Source: Eriocheir sinensis (taxonomy: Eukaryota > Arthropoda > Malacostraca > Decapoda > Varunidae). From it: a DNA stretch of 64,000 nt. The stretch spans positions 3,838,424 through 3,902,423 of the forward strand of contig NC_066544.1 of NCBI RefSeq assembly GCF_024679095.1, written 5' to 3'. The position numbers and the translations under genes are program-made. Below the pieces are notes generated by a model that was not told where the DNA came from, searched no databases, and was given only the letters and a program-made list of their open reading frames with translations. Shown in pieces: positions 10,200 through 23,999 of the stretch. The first letter of the stretch is position 1. Each line of letters opens with the position of its first letter.

Positions 10200-10424
10200 G
10201 CTGTGGTAGGTAAGGATCAATAACCCCGACACACGGGCCAATATGAAATCCGGGATTGCCACAGTTTACTTTCCTCAAGTTTCCCCAGAAACCCGTTTAT
10301 TGACTAGGCCGAAAGGGAGGATTAACAGCTGGGTGAACTGCACGCCGACTGCCCAGGCCAGGATTCGAACCCAGGCCAGCGGAGTCGTAAACAGGCACTC
10401 TAACCACTACTCCACGGAAGCCCT
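10200..10424 (-). mobile_element. tRNA-derived SINE, family 2
   Basis: On the minus strand the head begins GGCTTCCGTGGAGTAGTGG and has an A-box-like TAGTGGTTAGAGTGCC and a B box GGTTCGAATCC (plus-strand 10361-10371). These are the internal RNA polymerase III promoter elements of tRNA genes. A non-tRNA body follows to about 10200. The head is too diverged to be a tRNA gene and lacks a proper acceptor stem, so a SINE is the best call. Confidence 0.65.
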
Positions 10425-10652
10425 ATTAGTTTGCGTGGTCGATTGGTTATTATGGGCAAGTGCAGGAGGGAGGTTAAAATATGAAGAAAAAAAACTTTGA
10501 AAAACTACAGGCCTTTCTGTAAACGATGGCGGAGTTGCGCTGCGTTGTCTGATGTATGGCGCTTTAATCAAATGCCCTGGTTACGGATTTGAATACCCCA
10601 AGCGCCATGCCACGTGGACGAGATGGTCTACCCACATGCAACATTACCCACA

Positions 10653-10752
10653 NNNNNNNNNNNNNNNNNNNNNNNNNNNNNNNNNNNNNNNNNNNNNNNN
10701 NNNNNNNNNNNNNNNNNNNNNNNNNNNNNNNNNNNNNNNNNNNNNNNNNNNN
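10653..10752. other. Assembly gap (100 N)
   Basis: Exactly 100 unknown bases, the usual placeholder for a scaffold gap of unknown size. The order and spacing of sequence on its two sides should not be trusted. Confidence 0.99.
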
Positions 10753-10759
10753 TGCCACC

Positions 10760-11100
10760 TAAATCTTCAGTTAACTATTACTTAAGAACATAAAAGCATA
10801 AGAATGTAAGGAGTCTGCAAAGCAGCTCCTGTGAACCTAAGCTGCTGTGAATCTAACCCCACCGAATGTCACTGTTTATGAATTTAATCTATTTTTGGAT
10901 TTGACTGTTCTATTGGTGCTCACCACATGACTGCCCAGCTTGTTCCACTCATCAACTACTCTGTTAGTAAACCAATTTTTGCCTATCTCCTTGTTGAATC
11001 TGAATTTATCCAGATTATACCCATCACTACGTGACCTACCCGGTTCTCTTACCATCAGAATCTTATTAATATCCCCCTTATTAAGCCATGGCAGTGAATC
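10760..11100 (-). mobile_element. CR1-like LINE, 3'-terminal fragment
   Basis: Minus-strand reading includes DKFRFNKEIGKNWFTNRVVD and EWNKLGSHVVS, the FFTNRVV-EWN-LP motif that closes CR1-type ORF2 proteins. A 3' UTR ends in an imperfect short repeat (TTCTTATGCTTTTATGTTC), like the microsatellite-type tails of CR1 elements. It is distinct from the CR1-B family at 42562-50800. Confidence 0.6.
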
Positions 11101-11205
11101 CTTCCTTGCCTGCGGTCATGGGAGTTGCAGGAAGGAAGGGAAGGGCCGCCTGTTTAGTGTTTGTGTTTTCTTGTGTACTTGTTTGCCTGTTTGATGATAT
11201 TGTTG
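11101..11205 (-). repeat. Short dispersed repeat, copy 1
   Basis: About 95 bases resemble 20936-21050, including CTTGTTTGCCTGTT and a GTCATGGG-GTTGCAGGAA core. On the minus strand both read as a related peptide (QTSTQENTNTKQ versus QTSKQEDANTKQ, then LFPATPMT or FLPATPMT). It could be coding sequence of an unrecognised mobile element. Confidence 0.4.
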
Positions 11206-11470
11206 GTTCAGCGTCTTTTGTTAAATTTGTATTGCATTTTCTTTGGCTATAAGTAAAATTTTCTCTTACACTATGCTAATTGGCAAGTTGTGCTCTCTGT
11301 TTGTTTTGGTGTTATATTTCATTCATACGTGCTTTGGACTAAACAGTTATATTTTATTTATATATGATTCATGCAGCTCATCGAACACACTTTAATTTCT
11401 ATGAATTTATTTTTTGCGTTCTGCTTTTCTTTATTCAATTTTCTGGCGTATGATAATTAATTAATCAATT
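11206..11470. other. AT-rich spacer
   Basis: Low GC, short frames only; nothing recognised. Confidence 0.5.
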
Positions 11471-11479
11471 CGGCTTCTA

Positions 11480-13290
11480 TTAAATTAAGAAGTAAGAGGA
11501 ATAGGATTAGGGGTCACGTGGGAAGGAGACGCGGAAAATTAGGGAAAATGAGGAAAGAAGTAAAAGGGGAAAGGAAAAATGTGTTAATTAAATTAAAGGA
11601 GGGTGGAAAAAGAGAAGGAGAGGAGGAAAAGGATCAGGAGAGGAATTAGAATATTCGAAACTCGTACAATGACAATGACAAAATACAAGATACAGGAGTG
11701 ATGACGAACCAGCAAGACTGGACCTGGTACTGACGAAGGGAGTGCACCTATTAAATGAGTTAAGATATGTGTGTCCCATGGGAAAAAGTGATAATGAAAT
11801 AATAGAGTTGGAAACCGATGAGGATGTACTGAGTTAGACGAATCATACAATGGAAAAAGGAGAAATTACAGGAAAGTGGACATAGAAAATCTCAAGAAAT
11901 ATGAAAAACTGGACTGGGAAAAGTTAAAAAGAACACACGAAGTGCAGGAAAAGTATGATATTTTCATAGAGGCATATGAGACAGGAGTCCAAAAAATATG
12001 TCCCTTTATAATATATATTATAAGCCAATAGAAACAGGAAAGCAAGATTGGTTTAATGCAAGAGGTGCAGGTGCAAAGAAAAAAAGGGACAAAGTGTGGA
12101 AAAGATTGAAAAGAAATAAGAACCAAAGGAATAAAGAGGACTTTAATATAGCAAGAAATGAATATGTGAAAATAAGGAGGAAGAGGAAGAGGAAAGGAGG
12201 AACCTAAATTGTAATATAGATTTATAAATGGAAAAATCAAACTAAAGGAAAAAATAGATAGACTGGAAAATGGAAATGAGATAATTGAAGATCCTAATGA
12301 CATGACTGAGCTACTAAGCAAGAGGTTTCAACAAGTTTTTTTACAAAAGAATCGCAATTTAATGAACCACAAGATGATATAATAAATGTTCAAATGGAAG
12401 AAGTAATAGTAACTAAAGAAGATATAAACAAAATAATGGAGGAGCTGGAAGAGAGGAAAGCAAAAGGACCGGATGGAGTTTCAGGTTTTATTTTGAAAGA
12501 ATGCAGTACTCAGCTAGTTCGACCGGTATATGATATCAAAGTGCTCAATATCAACTGGTAAAATACCTAAGGAATGGCGAAGGGCTGAGGTGGTTCCTAT
12601 ATATAAAAGCGGAAAATAAGAAGAACCTCTAAACTATAGCCCAGTATCATTGTCCAGTATAGTTTGTAAAATATGTGAAAAAGCGATAAAGAAACAATGG
12701 ACAAAATTTCTAGAAGAACATGATATAATTACAGAAAAACAGTACCGGTACGGCTTTAGACAAGGGCGTTCACGTGTAACAAACTTATTGAGCTTTTACT
12801 CGAGAGTGACGGACATAACACAAGAGAGGGATGGATGGGTAGACTGCGTGTATTTGGACTTGAAAAGGGCTTTCGACAAAGATCCACGTACAAGACTATT
12901 ATGGAAGGTGGAAAATAGAGGAGGATTGAAGGGAAAATGAATAATTGGATGGAAAGTTACTTAAAGGGAAGAGACATGAGAACAGTGGTACAGGACATGA
13001 AGTCGGAATGGAGAAATGTAGATAGGGGGGTGCCTCCTAGTATGTATAAATAATATGCCGGAGAAAGTAAATAGTTACATGAGTTTGTTTGCGGACGATG
13101 CGAAATTGCTGAGACAAATAGGAAATAGTAAAGACTGTGAAATTATGCAAGATAACCTAAAAAAGTAAGAAATGGGAGATGGAGTTTAATGTGAATAAGT
13201 ATCATATAATAGAAATGGGAAAGAGTGAAAGGAGACCAAAATGGAAATATAGCATGGGAGATGGATAAATATTAAAAGTTCAAGAATCAA
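11480..13290 (+). pseudogene. LINE family D: endonuclease tail and RT, decayed
   Basis: A plus-strand LINE with many frame changes. About 11720-11830 reads as the end of an apurinic-type endonuclease (TKGVHLLNELRYVCPMGKSD, where the conserved S-D-H is S-D-N here). 11870-12210 is the linker with a Lys-rich frame. 12390-12520 carries ELEERKAKGPDGVSGFILKE, the RT entry motif. 12650-12940 has YGFRQGRSRVTNLLSFYSRV and VYLDLKRAFDKDPRTRLLW. 13060-13160 holds a FADDAKLL-like catalytic box. It belongs to the CR1/Jockey side of non-LTR elements. A fragment of the same family is at 23815-23985. Confidence 0.65.
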
Positions 13291-13527
13291 CAGTCAGAGA
13301 GTCATGTAAATAGGATATTCGGAGATGCGTATAGAACGGTAAGAGATCCTGATTATTGAACCCACTGATCTTTTATAACGACCTCTTCCCAGTTTGAGGT
13401 AAACAAAGCATTGGACGTAGATTGTCTTGATTTTCAGAGCGCGTTTGAAAAGTTCTAAACTAAAAATTACGGTATAAAAATAAGCAACAGCCAGCAAAGA
13501 GTGATGACTGATGGAATTGCCTCAGAG

Positions 13528-14328
13528 CAGGGATGGAGTATTCGTACTCGAATACGTTCGAATATCGTATTTGGGTGTATTCGTATTCGAATAACTATTG
13601 ATATGAATCAAAGTATTCTCATTCGTATTAGAATACAATTAAGGGAAAAGTATTCGTATTATGCGAATGAATAATCTGACGAATACTTCAATATTTTTTT
13701 TATCAGAAATAAAGCCGTTGTTCCTTACAACTCCAGCCTCCTGGTTGGATGTGTAATCTTCGTGTATAGTACAGGTTCGCAGACTTTGGCAGCGCGGGTT
13801 CGAATCCCACGCTACCACTCGGATTTTCAGTCACCGCCGAGTGGCTTAAAACTACCCACATGCTGTCCTGAAGACCACCCATCAACCCGGACTCTAGAGT
13901 AAGCCGTCCAAGCGAATCAAGAACGAGTTCCGGGGGGCAGCATGAGCCAATGCAAGATGGCGCCAATATAAACACTCGCCTGCGTCAGAACGGGCTGGGC
14001 CGACCATCAGGCCCCACCTGGAAGAAGCCTTGGGCCGACCATCAGGCCCCACCAGGAAGATGACTCAGTTGCCCCTTGCCAGCGTGGACGCTGAATATGT
14101 TCATGAGCTCATCTTATTGCTGCACAACTTCAGAACAGTTATATACCCAGCTATGTCGAGAAGGTATTTTTCAATGAAAAGTATTCATGAATGTATTCAT
14201 GAATACTTTTAAGAAACATTCGTAACTGTATTCGAAATAAAACCATTTCAGTGTATTCGAATTCGTATTCGTTTGAATTTGATGTATTCGTATTCGAATA
14301 CACAATTCTTGTATTCACTCCATCCCTG
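13528..14328. mobile_element. hAT-type non-autonomous element, 8-bp TSD
   Basis: Begins CAGGGATGGAGT and ends with the exact reverse complement ACTCCATCCCTG, a 12-bp terminal inverted repeat. It is flanked on both sides by CCTCAGAG (13520-13527 and 14329-14336). An 8-bp duplication with CAGGG-type termini is the signature of hAT transposons (family knowledge). Sub-terminal regions are full of ATTCGAATAC palindromes. A short frame at 14060 (LPLASVDAE) faintly resembles the end of hAT transposases but is too short to trust. It contains a SINE. Length 801 bp. Confidence 0.85.
13740..14060 (+). mobile_element. tRNA-derived SINE, family 1, copy inside the hAT element
   Basis: B box GGTTCGAATCC at 13797-13807 in a tRNA-like head whose A box is degraded. 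The body shares TACCCACATGCTG, CATCAACCCGGACT and CCGGGGGGCAGCATGAGCCA with the copy at 31127-31410. The 3' tail GGGCCGACCATCAGGCCCCA occurs twice in tandem (14011-14058), a small tail duplication. Confidence 0.75.
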
Positions 14329-15265
14329 CCTCAGAGTGGGTGCCTTTTTCTATTGGTGTCCCCCAGGGCTCATTTCTTGTCCTAGTGCTGTTTATAAGAT
14401 ACATCAACATCATTGACGTTAGGCTCAATAATCTCATTAATACATTTGCTGACGGCGCAAAGATTGGTAATTCAGGTCTTTAAGACGAAGACAGACAAAA
14501 CCTCCAAGATTTGCATAAAATTTCAACTTGGTCTGATATATGGGAGATGGCCTTCAAATTGGGGCAAATAATAAGAGGTTCGATTACAAAATGTACTTCA
14601 TGAAACATGAGTACCTGTTCAGTGTGTCAAGGACAAAGATGTCAAAATCGTGTAAAACCTCAAATTCTCACCACAGTGCATTGAGGCAGAAAATAAAGCG
14701 AACAGAATGATGGGCTTCATTTACAGAAACTTGTCATTTAAGAATAGAGATGTAATACCTTTCACCATGCGAAGGACACTGCTAAATTAGAAAGTGTTCA
14801 ATGTGTTCAACGTTGGGCAACAGAGCTGATCTCCTTGCTCAACAACTCTTACTGTGTAAGGCTCTCAACTCTTAAGGGTAGAACATACAATTTACGGAGC
14901 ATAAATATGAAAAAAATATGGATTTTTTTTTTTTTTTGGGGGGGGGTGCACTAGGAAAGAGCTGAATCCTCAGGCGTCCAGACGCAAGATATTACGGCAG
15001 TAGCGGTATTTAAACCACTGATTTGCTGGGCCTTTTAAGAGCTATTTGATGAATATTGCCATATGTGGATCATAATATTTTCAAATAATCCCACAATTTT
15101 TTTTTTTTTTTATTATTTATCGAATAACTTGTTTTTTTCTCCGGTACGACACTTGTTTGAACACAGGGAGCGGCCTTGAGGCAGCGCGCGCTGAGCACAA
15201 GACTCAATCAGACTTGAATAGAGGGGGTGAGGCCACGCATCTCTTATCAATGCTTTACAATCAAA

Positions 15266-15400
15266 ATGCGGAGTAGGAAAGGGAAATTTTTGGGTAAGTC
15301 TAGGCAGGTTAGTGAGTTTATTGAAGGCAGAGTTCGTAAAAAGCGTAGTAGTAGTGAAACTGAGGAACAACACCAAATACCGCAAATATTTGACGCTTGA
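15266..15400 (+). CDS. Small basic ORF in the TTAA element
   Basis: A 44-codon frame starting at ATG 15266, rich in Arg, Lys and Ser (RKGKFLGKSRQVSEF, then VRKKRSSSETEEQ). The charged, nuclear-localisation-like composition is unlike the AT-rich surroundings, but the frame is short and unrecognised. It may be the start of a lost transposase or may mean nothing. Confidence 0.25.
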   Translation: MRSRKGKFLGKSRQVSEFIEGRVRKKRSSSETEEQHQIPQIFDA

Positions 15401-15955
15401 ATAAAACCGCCGGCAACTTGTACCAATCACATGATGTACAGTCGACGATAGAGAGTAGTGTCACGGTTTTCAGAATGTTTAGTCTGGTGGCGGTATCTGG
15501 CAACTATACCACGGTGGTACATTCACTGGTGATGTTAGTGACTCGTTTCAGTGTGTATCGTGTGTGTGTGACCGTGAAATTATAATATTGTATAATATTA
15601 TATTATATTATAATATAATGTAGTTAGAAATATACAAGATTACATGAATTCAATTTAGAAATGCGATAATGAATGTCTTCTACATGATGATGATGATGAC
15701 GACGAGGTAAAACATCACGAACAGTCCGAAACACTTTCTTATTAAACTTTGAAAATACCGTGTGCAATGCTGTCCTTCACAGGGACAGGCAGTAATTCAT
15801 GCTCATAATTACCATCAAACAGCAAATAGGCTTGAGGGTATGTTTAACTCGCAGCCTTAATTCCCGTTACTATAAAGCCTCAAAGACAGTTCAGGAGATC
15901 ATTAAAAATCTAAAATCATTTATCAGTGAAGATTACGTAATATCAAAGTATAAAT

Positions 15956-17148
<1,193 letters not shown>

Positions 17149-17739
17149 TTCAGAAATTATTTATTTTGGTGCAAATTGTTTATGGAAATGGTATCTACAA
17201 TTTATATTATTTTTAAAGACCGGATCCAAAAAAACACTGGAATTATTTAAATGAGTTTTTAATAAAAATCAATATATTGCATAAATCATCAAATCTATAT
17301 ATTCAATATTGTCATTGATAAGTGTTATTATTATGTTCCATGCGTCTCCACATATTTAGAATGATTGCAGCCCTCTAAGGGTTCAATTTGCCGTTTTTCG
17401 AAAATCGTATGTTCTACCCTTAAAACATGTTCTTTCTTGAGAAACGTCGTCCCCAATGAAAGCTGGTCGAATACTTCAAAATATTCAGTGGTTTTAAGAA
17501 TATGGATAAATCCAAGTTGCTTTTAAACGATGACACGTTTCGAGCGAGAAATAATGGCACAAACCTTAATGTAAATAAACAAACTCAGACCACCATTTAT
17601 TTCCCCAGCGTTGTACGCAATAATGGGATAAGCTTGCATCTCCAATTCTCCAGTGGAGTACAATTCATTAAATTAATAACAGGCTCGACCACAACTTTCT
17701 TCAACATAATAATCACTAAAGTAGAAATGCAGCGGCATT

Positions 17740-18200
17740 TTCGGATGCAGAGGAAGAAGAGAAGGAAGAGAATATGGTGGAGTACGAGAAGCCGAAGCAG
17801 GAGCAGGAGCAGCAACAGAGCAGAGTTTTGTTTTTTTCATCAGTCCAGCAGCGAGAGGAACAAGAAAAGGATGAAATGGAGAAACATGGGAGAAAGGAAG
17901 AAGAAGCAGGAGCTGGAGAAAGACTAAGTAAAAAAGGATGGGGGGGGGGGGTGCAATCGAAGGAGCAGAAGAAAAGACAGAATAAAATATACAGAAAGGA
18001 AACGAACCAACAACATTAATAAGTAAGGAGTAGGAAGTGGAGGCTGAGAAAAATAAAGAGAGGGTTCATTAGGATAAGTTTTCAGTATTTAACAAGTAAG
18101 AGAGATAAATGATAGGAAGGAAGAGAGGGAAAAAGATACTAAAGTTATGAAAGATAAGATGAAATTACATTTTTCTGTGTAATTTATCCCCTAATTTTTA
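17740..18200. other. Purine-rich stretch, no gene
   Basis: GAAGAGGA-type low-complexity sequence with open but compositionally biased frames. No recognised feature. Confidence 0.5.
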
Positions 18201-18800
<600 letters not shown>

Positions 18801-18899
18801 GGTGATGATGAAGAAGAGGAGCAGGAGGTCATTAGGAAGAGGAAGCACAGAAACACGGAAAAATGTTTGTAACAATGTCATTGTGCTTATAACAAGGTA

Positions 18900-19305
18900 G
18901 CCAACATAAGTGATTTAATAAATATATTAGGCGTTCGGTAACCTGCAGAACATTTTTTGCACATATGGGAATGTACAGTTCAAAGTTCAAAGTAACAATA
19001 TATGTGATTCTTTATTCGGGTGACCCTCTTCCCACTAACCACTGCAAGAAAATCGTTCCACCGGTGGATGATGAAGTTTGAGAAAAAAAATATGTTCGAT
19101 GTCTGTACCGTATCGCCTCGTTTGTATCAGTACAACAGACCGGTATTTGCAATTATTCGGTTAATTTGTAGCTCAAACAAGCTTGAATTAGAGGGAGTTA
19201 CTGAACTTTTAGTTAGTTACTTGAAGACCTATGTCAAATTCCTTCATAATCGTCTATTTTCCATCGCTTGAGTCGTTCATTACACAATTGTGTCCCCAAT
19301 GATGG

Positions 19306-19306
<1 letters not shown>
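18900..19306. other. Spacer with no recognised feature
   Basis: An 83-codon plus-strand frame at 19020-19271 has no recognised domain and normal chance length. Otherwise nothing is seen. Confidence 0.5.

Positions 19307-19372
<66 letters not shown>
19307..19372. repeat. (GT)n(GA)n microsatellite
   Basis: (GT)n followed by (GA)n, directly touching the 3' end of the minus-strand CR1-B copy that starts at 19373. Confidence 0.95.
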
Positions 19373-19376
<4 letters not shown>

Positions 19377-20935
19377 CATATATAGATTTACATAGAAAGT
19401 CAGACCACACAGACCCCATGGTCCAGACTTAGTGGCCTGTCCGGAAGTGACGGTCGAGCTTGTTTTTAAGGGAGTCAATCGTGTTACACTGGACCACTGA
19501 AGGTGGGATCTTATTCCATTCTGGCACTAAAACGTTGGTGAAGAAAAATCTAGTGCAGTCTGAATTTACTTGTCTACATTTGAGTTTTATGCCATTGTTC
19601 CTCGTTCGCAAAGTTTCATCGATCATAAACAATTTTGATCTGTCTACATTCGTGAAACCATGAAGTATTTTAAAACATTCGATCAGTTTTCCTCGGAGGC
19701 GATGTTTCTCAAGAGATAACATGTTAAGAGTGGAAAGCCTTTCTTCGTAGGATTTCTTGCGCAAGGAAGGGATCATTTTTGTTGCCCGACGCTGAACACC
19801 TTCTAATTTAGCAATGTCCTTTGCATGGTGGGGAGACCAAAACTGTACCGCATATTCCAAGTGGGGTCTGACTATACTACTGTAGAGCAGAAGTATTACA
19901 TCTTTATTCTTGAATAAAAAGTTTCTTTTAGTAAAGCCCAACATTCTGTTCGCTTTATTTGCTGCGTCAGTGCATTGCTGTGAGAATTTGAGGTTTGACG
20001 CGATTTTGACCCCAGGTCCTTAACGCATTGAACGCTTGTGAGTTTAACGTCGCGCATTTCGTAATCGAACTTCTTTTTTCTTGTTCCAACTTGAAGGACC
20101 TGGCACTTGTCTACGTTAAGGGCATCTCCCATCTATCCGACCAAGCTGAAATTTTGTGCAAATCCTCTTGGAGGCTTTGCCTGTCTTCGTCAGTGAGAAC
20201 CGAGTTACCAATCTTTGTGTCGTCTGCAAATTTACTAATGCGCTTATTGAGTCCAACATCCACATCATTGATGTAAATAATGAAGAGCACTGGGCCAAGA
20301 ACCGAGCCCTGAGGAACGCTACTAGTGACCGGTGCCCACTCTGAGTTAAATCCGTCAATCACCACTCTTTGTTGTCTGTTGCTCAGCCAATTCGCGATCC
20401 ATTGGTTTACTTGACCGTCAATACCTATTTGCTTTAATTTATAAAGTAATTTATGACGTGGGACTTTATCAAACGCTTTCTGGAAATCAAGATAGACTAT
20501 GTCCAGTGATATGGTTACGTCATAAACTGAGAAGAGGTCGTTATAAAACGTCAATAGGTTTGATAGGCAGGATTTTTTGTTACGGAAGCCATGTTGTGAA
20601 TCCCAAATTAATGAGTGGCTTTCAAGGTAACTCACAATTTTGTCTCTAATTATGTTCTCAGGTAGCTTACCCATAACTGAAGTTAGACTAATGGGTCTGT
20701 ATTTACCTGGTATTTTTTGTCTTCTTTCTTCAAGATCGGTAGCCTTTTTCCGATCCGAAGGGACGATGCCTTGTCGCAAGGACATATTGAATACGGTTGT
20801 GAGGGAGGAGAGTATTTCGCTCTTTGTTTCTTTAAGCAGTATAGGATATACTTTTTATTTGTTTTAAGTGAATGGAGAGCTTTAAGGATTTCATCGGTTG
20901 TTATTTCATGGACTTCATCGGTTGAGAGAAAGACC
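19373..20935 (-). pseudogene. CR1-B LINE copy B3: RT to 3' end
   Basis: Reverse transcriptase ORF2 of the CR1-B family. Segments: 20785-20111 with YRPISLTSVMGKLPENIIRD, HGFRNKKSCLSNLL, VYLDFQKAFDKVPRHKLLYK, TSSVPQGSVLGPVLFIIYIN and the catalytic KFADDTKIGN; 20132-19896; and 19944-19429 with HLEYAVQFWSPHHAKDIAKL and FFFTNVLVPEWNKIPPSVV. Frame changes near 20030 and 19920 break it, and the frame upstream of 20785 is degraded. The 3' UTR ends with GGACCATGGGGTCTGTGTGG and a TCTATGTAAATC-type tail against (GA)n. The endonuclease is absent (5' truncated). Confidence 0.85.
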
Positions 20936-21060
20936 GCATCATGCCTGAAAGTCATGGGTGTTGCAGGAAATAAATGAAGGATCCTCTGTTTAGTGTTGGC
21001 ATCTTCTTGCTTACTTGTTTGCCTGTTGATGATGGTGCTTGTTGAACGATTTTTGTTAAT
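20936..21060 (-). repeat. Short dispersed repeat, copy 2
   Basis: Related to 11101-11205 (shared CTTGTTTGCCTGTT and GTCATGGGTGTTGCAGGAA). It lies between the CR1-B3 copy and the Jockey-like copy, so it is either an insertion or the 5' flank of one of them. Confidence 0.4.
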
Positions 21061-23505
21061 AATTGTGAGTGGAGCCCCCCCACACGTGAGATGCATACTC
21101 CATACGAGGGCGGACAATGCCCCTGCATATGGATAGCAACTGTGCGGGGGAGAAGAACTGGCGGAGACGATACAGAACGCCCAACCTCGAGGAAGCTGAT
21201 TTAGTGAGAGAAGAGATGTTAAGTTTCCAGTTAAGATTTTGAGTTAAGGATAGACCGAGGATGTTTAGTGTTGAAGATGTGACAACTGAGTGTTGTCGAA
21301 GAATAGGGGATAGGTGTTTGGAAGATTGTGTCGAGTTGATAGGTGGAGAAATTGAGTTTTTGAGGCATTGAAGGACACTAGGTTCCTCTTACCCCAATCG
21401 GAAATGATAGTAAGGTCTGAGGTTAAGCGTTCTGCAGCCTCCAGCCTGAAGTCATAAAATTTCTGTTGAGAGGGTCTTCTGTTGAAAGAAGTTGAATAAT
21501 GCAGAGTGGAGTCATCAGCGTATGAGTGGATAGGACAGTTTGTTATGGAAAGAAGATCATTGATGAATAACAGGAAGAGAGTGGGTGATAGGACAGAGCC
21601 CTGTGGAACACCATTGATAATAGGTTTATGAGAGGAACAGTGACCGTCTACCACAGCAGAGATAGAACGGCCGGAAAGGAAACTGGAGATAGAGAAACAG
21701 AGAAGGATAGAATCCGAAAGAGGGCAGTTTAGAAAGCAAAGACTTGTGCCAGACTCTATCGAAAGCTTTCGGTATGTCTAGCGCAACTGAGAAAGTTTCA
21801 CCGAAACGGCTAAGAGAGGATGACCAAGAGTTAGTTAAGAGAGCAAGAAGATCGCCAGTAGAGCGCCCCATGCGGAACCAATACTGGCGATCAGATAGAA
21901 GGTTAGAAGTGGAAAGATGCTCTTGAATCTTCCGGATAAGGATTGATCCAAAAGCTTTAAATAAACAGGAAAGTAAAGCTATAGGGCGGTAGTTTGAGGG
22001 TTTGGAACGGTCACCCTTCTTAGGCACAGGCTGTACGAAGGCGTACTTCCAGCAGGAAGGAAAGGTAGATGTTGATAGACAGAGGCAAATGAGTTTGACC
22101 GGGCAGGGAGGAAGAATCTTAATAACAGGCATAAAGGAGTCAGAGGGGGGATGAGTAAGAGGAAAATGCCCAGAATCGTCCAGAGTGGAGTTGGTACAGA
22201 AAGTTTGAGCGAAGAGTTCAGCCTTAGAGATAGAAGAGACGGCAGTGCTGCCGTCTGGGTTAAGAAGAGGCGGGAAAGAGGAAAAAGTGAAACTGGAGGA
22301 TATATTTTTGGCTAAGTGCCAGAAGTCTCTGGAAGAATTAGAGAAAGCAAGGTGTTGACATTTGCTATGGATAAAGGAGCTTTTGGTAAGTCGAAGAATA
22401 GATTTGGCACGATTCCGGGCGGAAATGTAAAGGTCATGGTTAGCGGGAGTTCGAAGGCTCTGGAACCTTTTGTGAGCTGCCTCTCTATCTTTGACAGCAC
22501 GAGAACAAGCGTGATTAAACCAAGGCTTTTTAGCATGGGGTGTAGAGAAAGTACGTGGAATGTATGTCTCCATTCCTGAGACAATCACCTCTGTGATGCT
22601 CTGGGCACACACAGAGGGGTCTCTATCCTGGAAGCAGTAATCATTCCACGGGAAATCGGAAAAGTACATCCTCAGGTCGTCCCACCGAGCTGAAGCAAAA
22701 TGCCAGAAGCACCGCCTATTCGGTGAGTCCAGAGGGTGTACAGGAGCGATAGGACAGAATACAGAAATAAGGTTGTGATCGGAGGAGCCCAACGGAGAGA
22801 ATAGTTTGACAGAATAAGCAGAAGGGTTAGAGGTAAGGAAGAGGTCTAGTATGTTGGGCCGGTCTCCAAGACGGTCGGGAATACGTGTAGGGTGCTGAAC
22901 CAACTGCTCTAGGTCATTGAGGAGAGCAAAGTTGTAGGTTTGTTCACCAGGCTGGTCAGTGAAAGAGGATGAAAGCCAAAGCTGGTGGTAAACATTGAAA
23001 TCTCCTTGGATGGAGATTTCAGCGAAGGGAGAGTGGGTCAAGATGTGCTCCACTTAGAATTCAGGTAGTCAAAGAATTTTACATTGTTAGTAGAATTAGG
23101 TGAAAGATAAACAGCACAGATGTATTTAGTAATAGAATGACAATGAAGTCTTAGCCAGATGGTGGAAAATTCGGAGGAGTCAAGGTCGTGGGCACGAGAG
23201 CAAGTGATGTCGTTGCGTACGTAGACGCAACATCCACCTTTGGATTTAAATTTAGGATAGAGATAGTAGGAGGTAACAGAGTAGAGACTGCTGTCAGTAG
23301 CCTCCAAAACCTGTGTTTCGGTTAGGAAGAGAAGTTTAGGTTTAGAGGAGGAGAGATGGTGTTCCACAGAATGAAAATTAGAACGAAGACCGCGAATGTT
23401 GCAGAAATTCATAGGAAAAAGGTTCGAGGAGTTATCAAGACACCTCTCAGGTCTGCAGCCAGAAGGGGAGTCCTCCCTGGGGGAATTTGTGCCCATCCCC
23501 CCCCC
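21061..23505 (-). pseudogene. Jockey-like LINE family A, copy A1: endonuclease plus RT
   Basis: The most complete ORF2 of this family. Endonuclease (23496-22760): MNFCNIRGLRSNFHSVEHHL, LLFLTETQ (catalytic Glu), ISIQGDFNV (Asp) and GSSDHNLIS (Ser-Asp-His box). The RT follows: [60 protein letters not shown] and the catalytic box HSYADDSTLHYS. Breaks: a frame change near 23045 inside the endonuclease, another near 21650, truncation of the C-terminus after about 21265, and an in-frame deletion of about 35 codons near 22120 that removes the GPDGVPP entry motif present in copy A2. It would cut and copy target DNA by target-primed reverse transcription if intact; this copy is dead. Confidence 0.85.
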
Positions 23506-23814
23506 CCCCAGGGCGGGGACTCCGAGGCTCTGTTTTTGAACGCCATTTTGAATTTTGAATTTTGGGAAAAGGTGTGTGTTATGTTAATGTAGTGTGGTGT
23601 GGATAGAGAGATGATCTGTCTTTAGAGAGCATGCTGAACTACTCTCTGGTGTAGATGAGACAATAGAGAAACGGTTAATGAGGTAATGGGAAGGGTCTAT
23701 GGAGGGCTTCAGCACCCTCCTCACTTCCCATATATACCTCACCGGGAGTGGCTTGCGCCCGTTCGGTAGGTGTCTTCCTACCTACTCCGGATTTATATTT
23801 AATTAATTTGGATT
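23506..23814. other. Spacer with poly(C) run
   Basis: Contains a C12-like run at about 23498-23510 and short frames only; the region could be the 5' UTR of copy A1. Nothing else recognised. Confidence 0.4.
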
Positions 23815-23985
23815 CTGTTAGGAAGTAAATTGAATGGAATTAGGGATCATGTGGGAAGGAGACGGTGGAAATGAGGAAAAATGAGGAAAATTGGAAATAT
23901 AAATGGAGAAGGGTGTGAACTAAATTAAGGGAGGAGGGAAAATGAGAACGAATGAAGAAAGGAAAACAGGATCAGGAAATAAATT
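23815..23985 (+). mobile_element. LINE family D fragment
   Basis: Shares GATTAGGG-TCA-GTGGGAAGGAGACG, GAGGAAAA and AGGATCAGGA landmarks with 11500-11650, at the start of the family D element. No open frame. Confidence 0.5.
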
Positions 23986-23999
23986 AGATTTGAAGGACG

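Noticed and set aside
14060..14200. hAT transposase C-terminus (SVDAE motif)
   Set aside because: Only five or so residues match; the following hydrophobic pattern is missing, so it is not annotated as coding.
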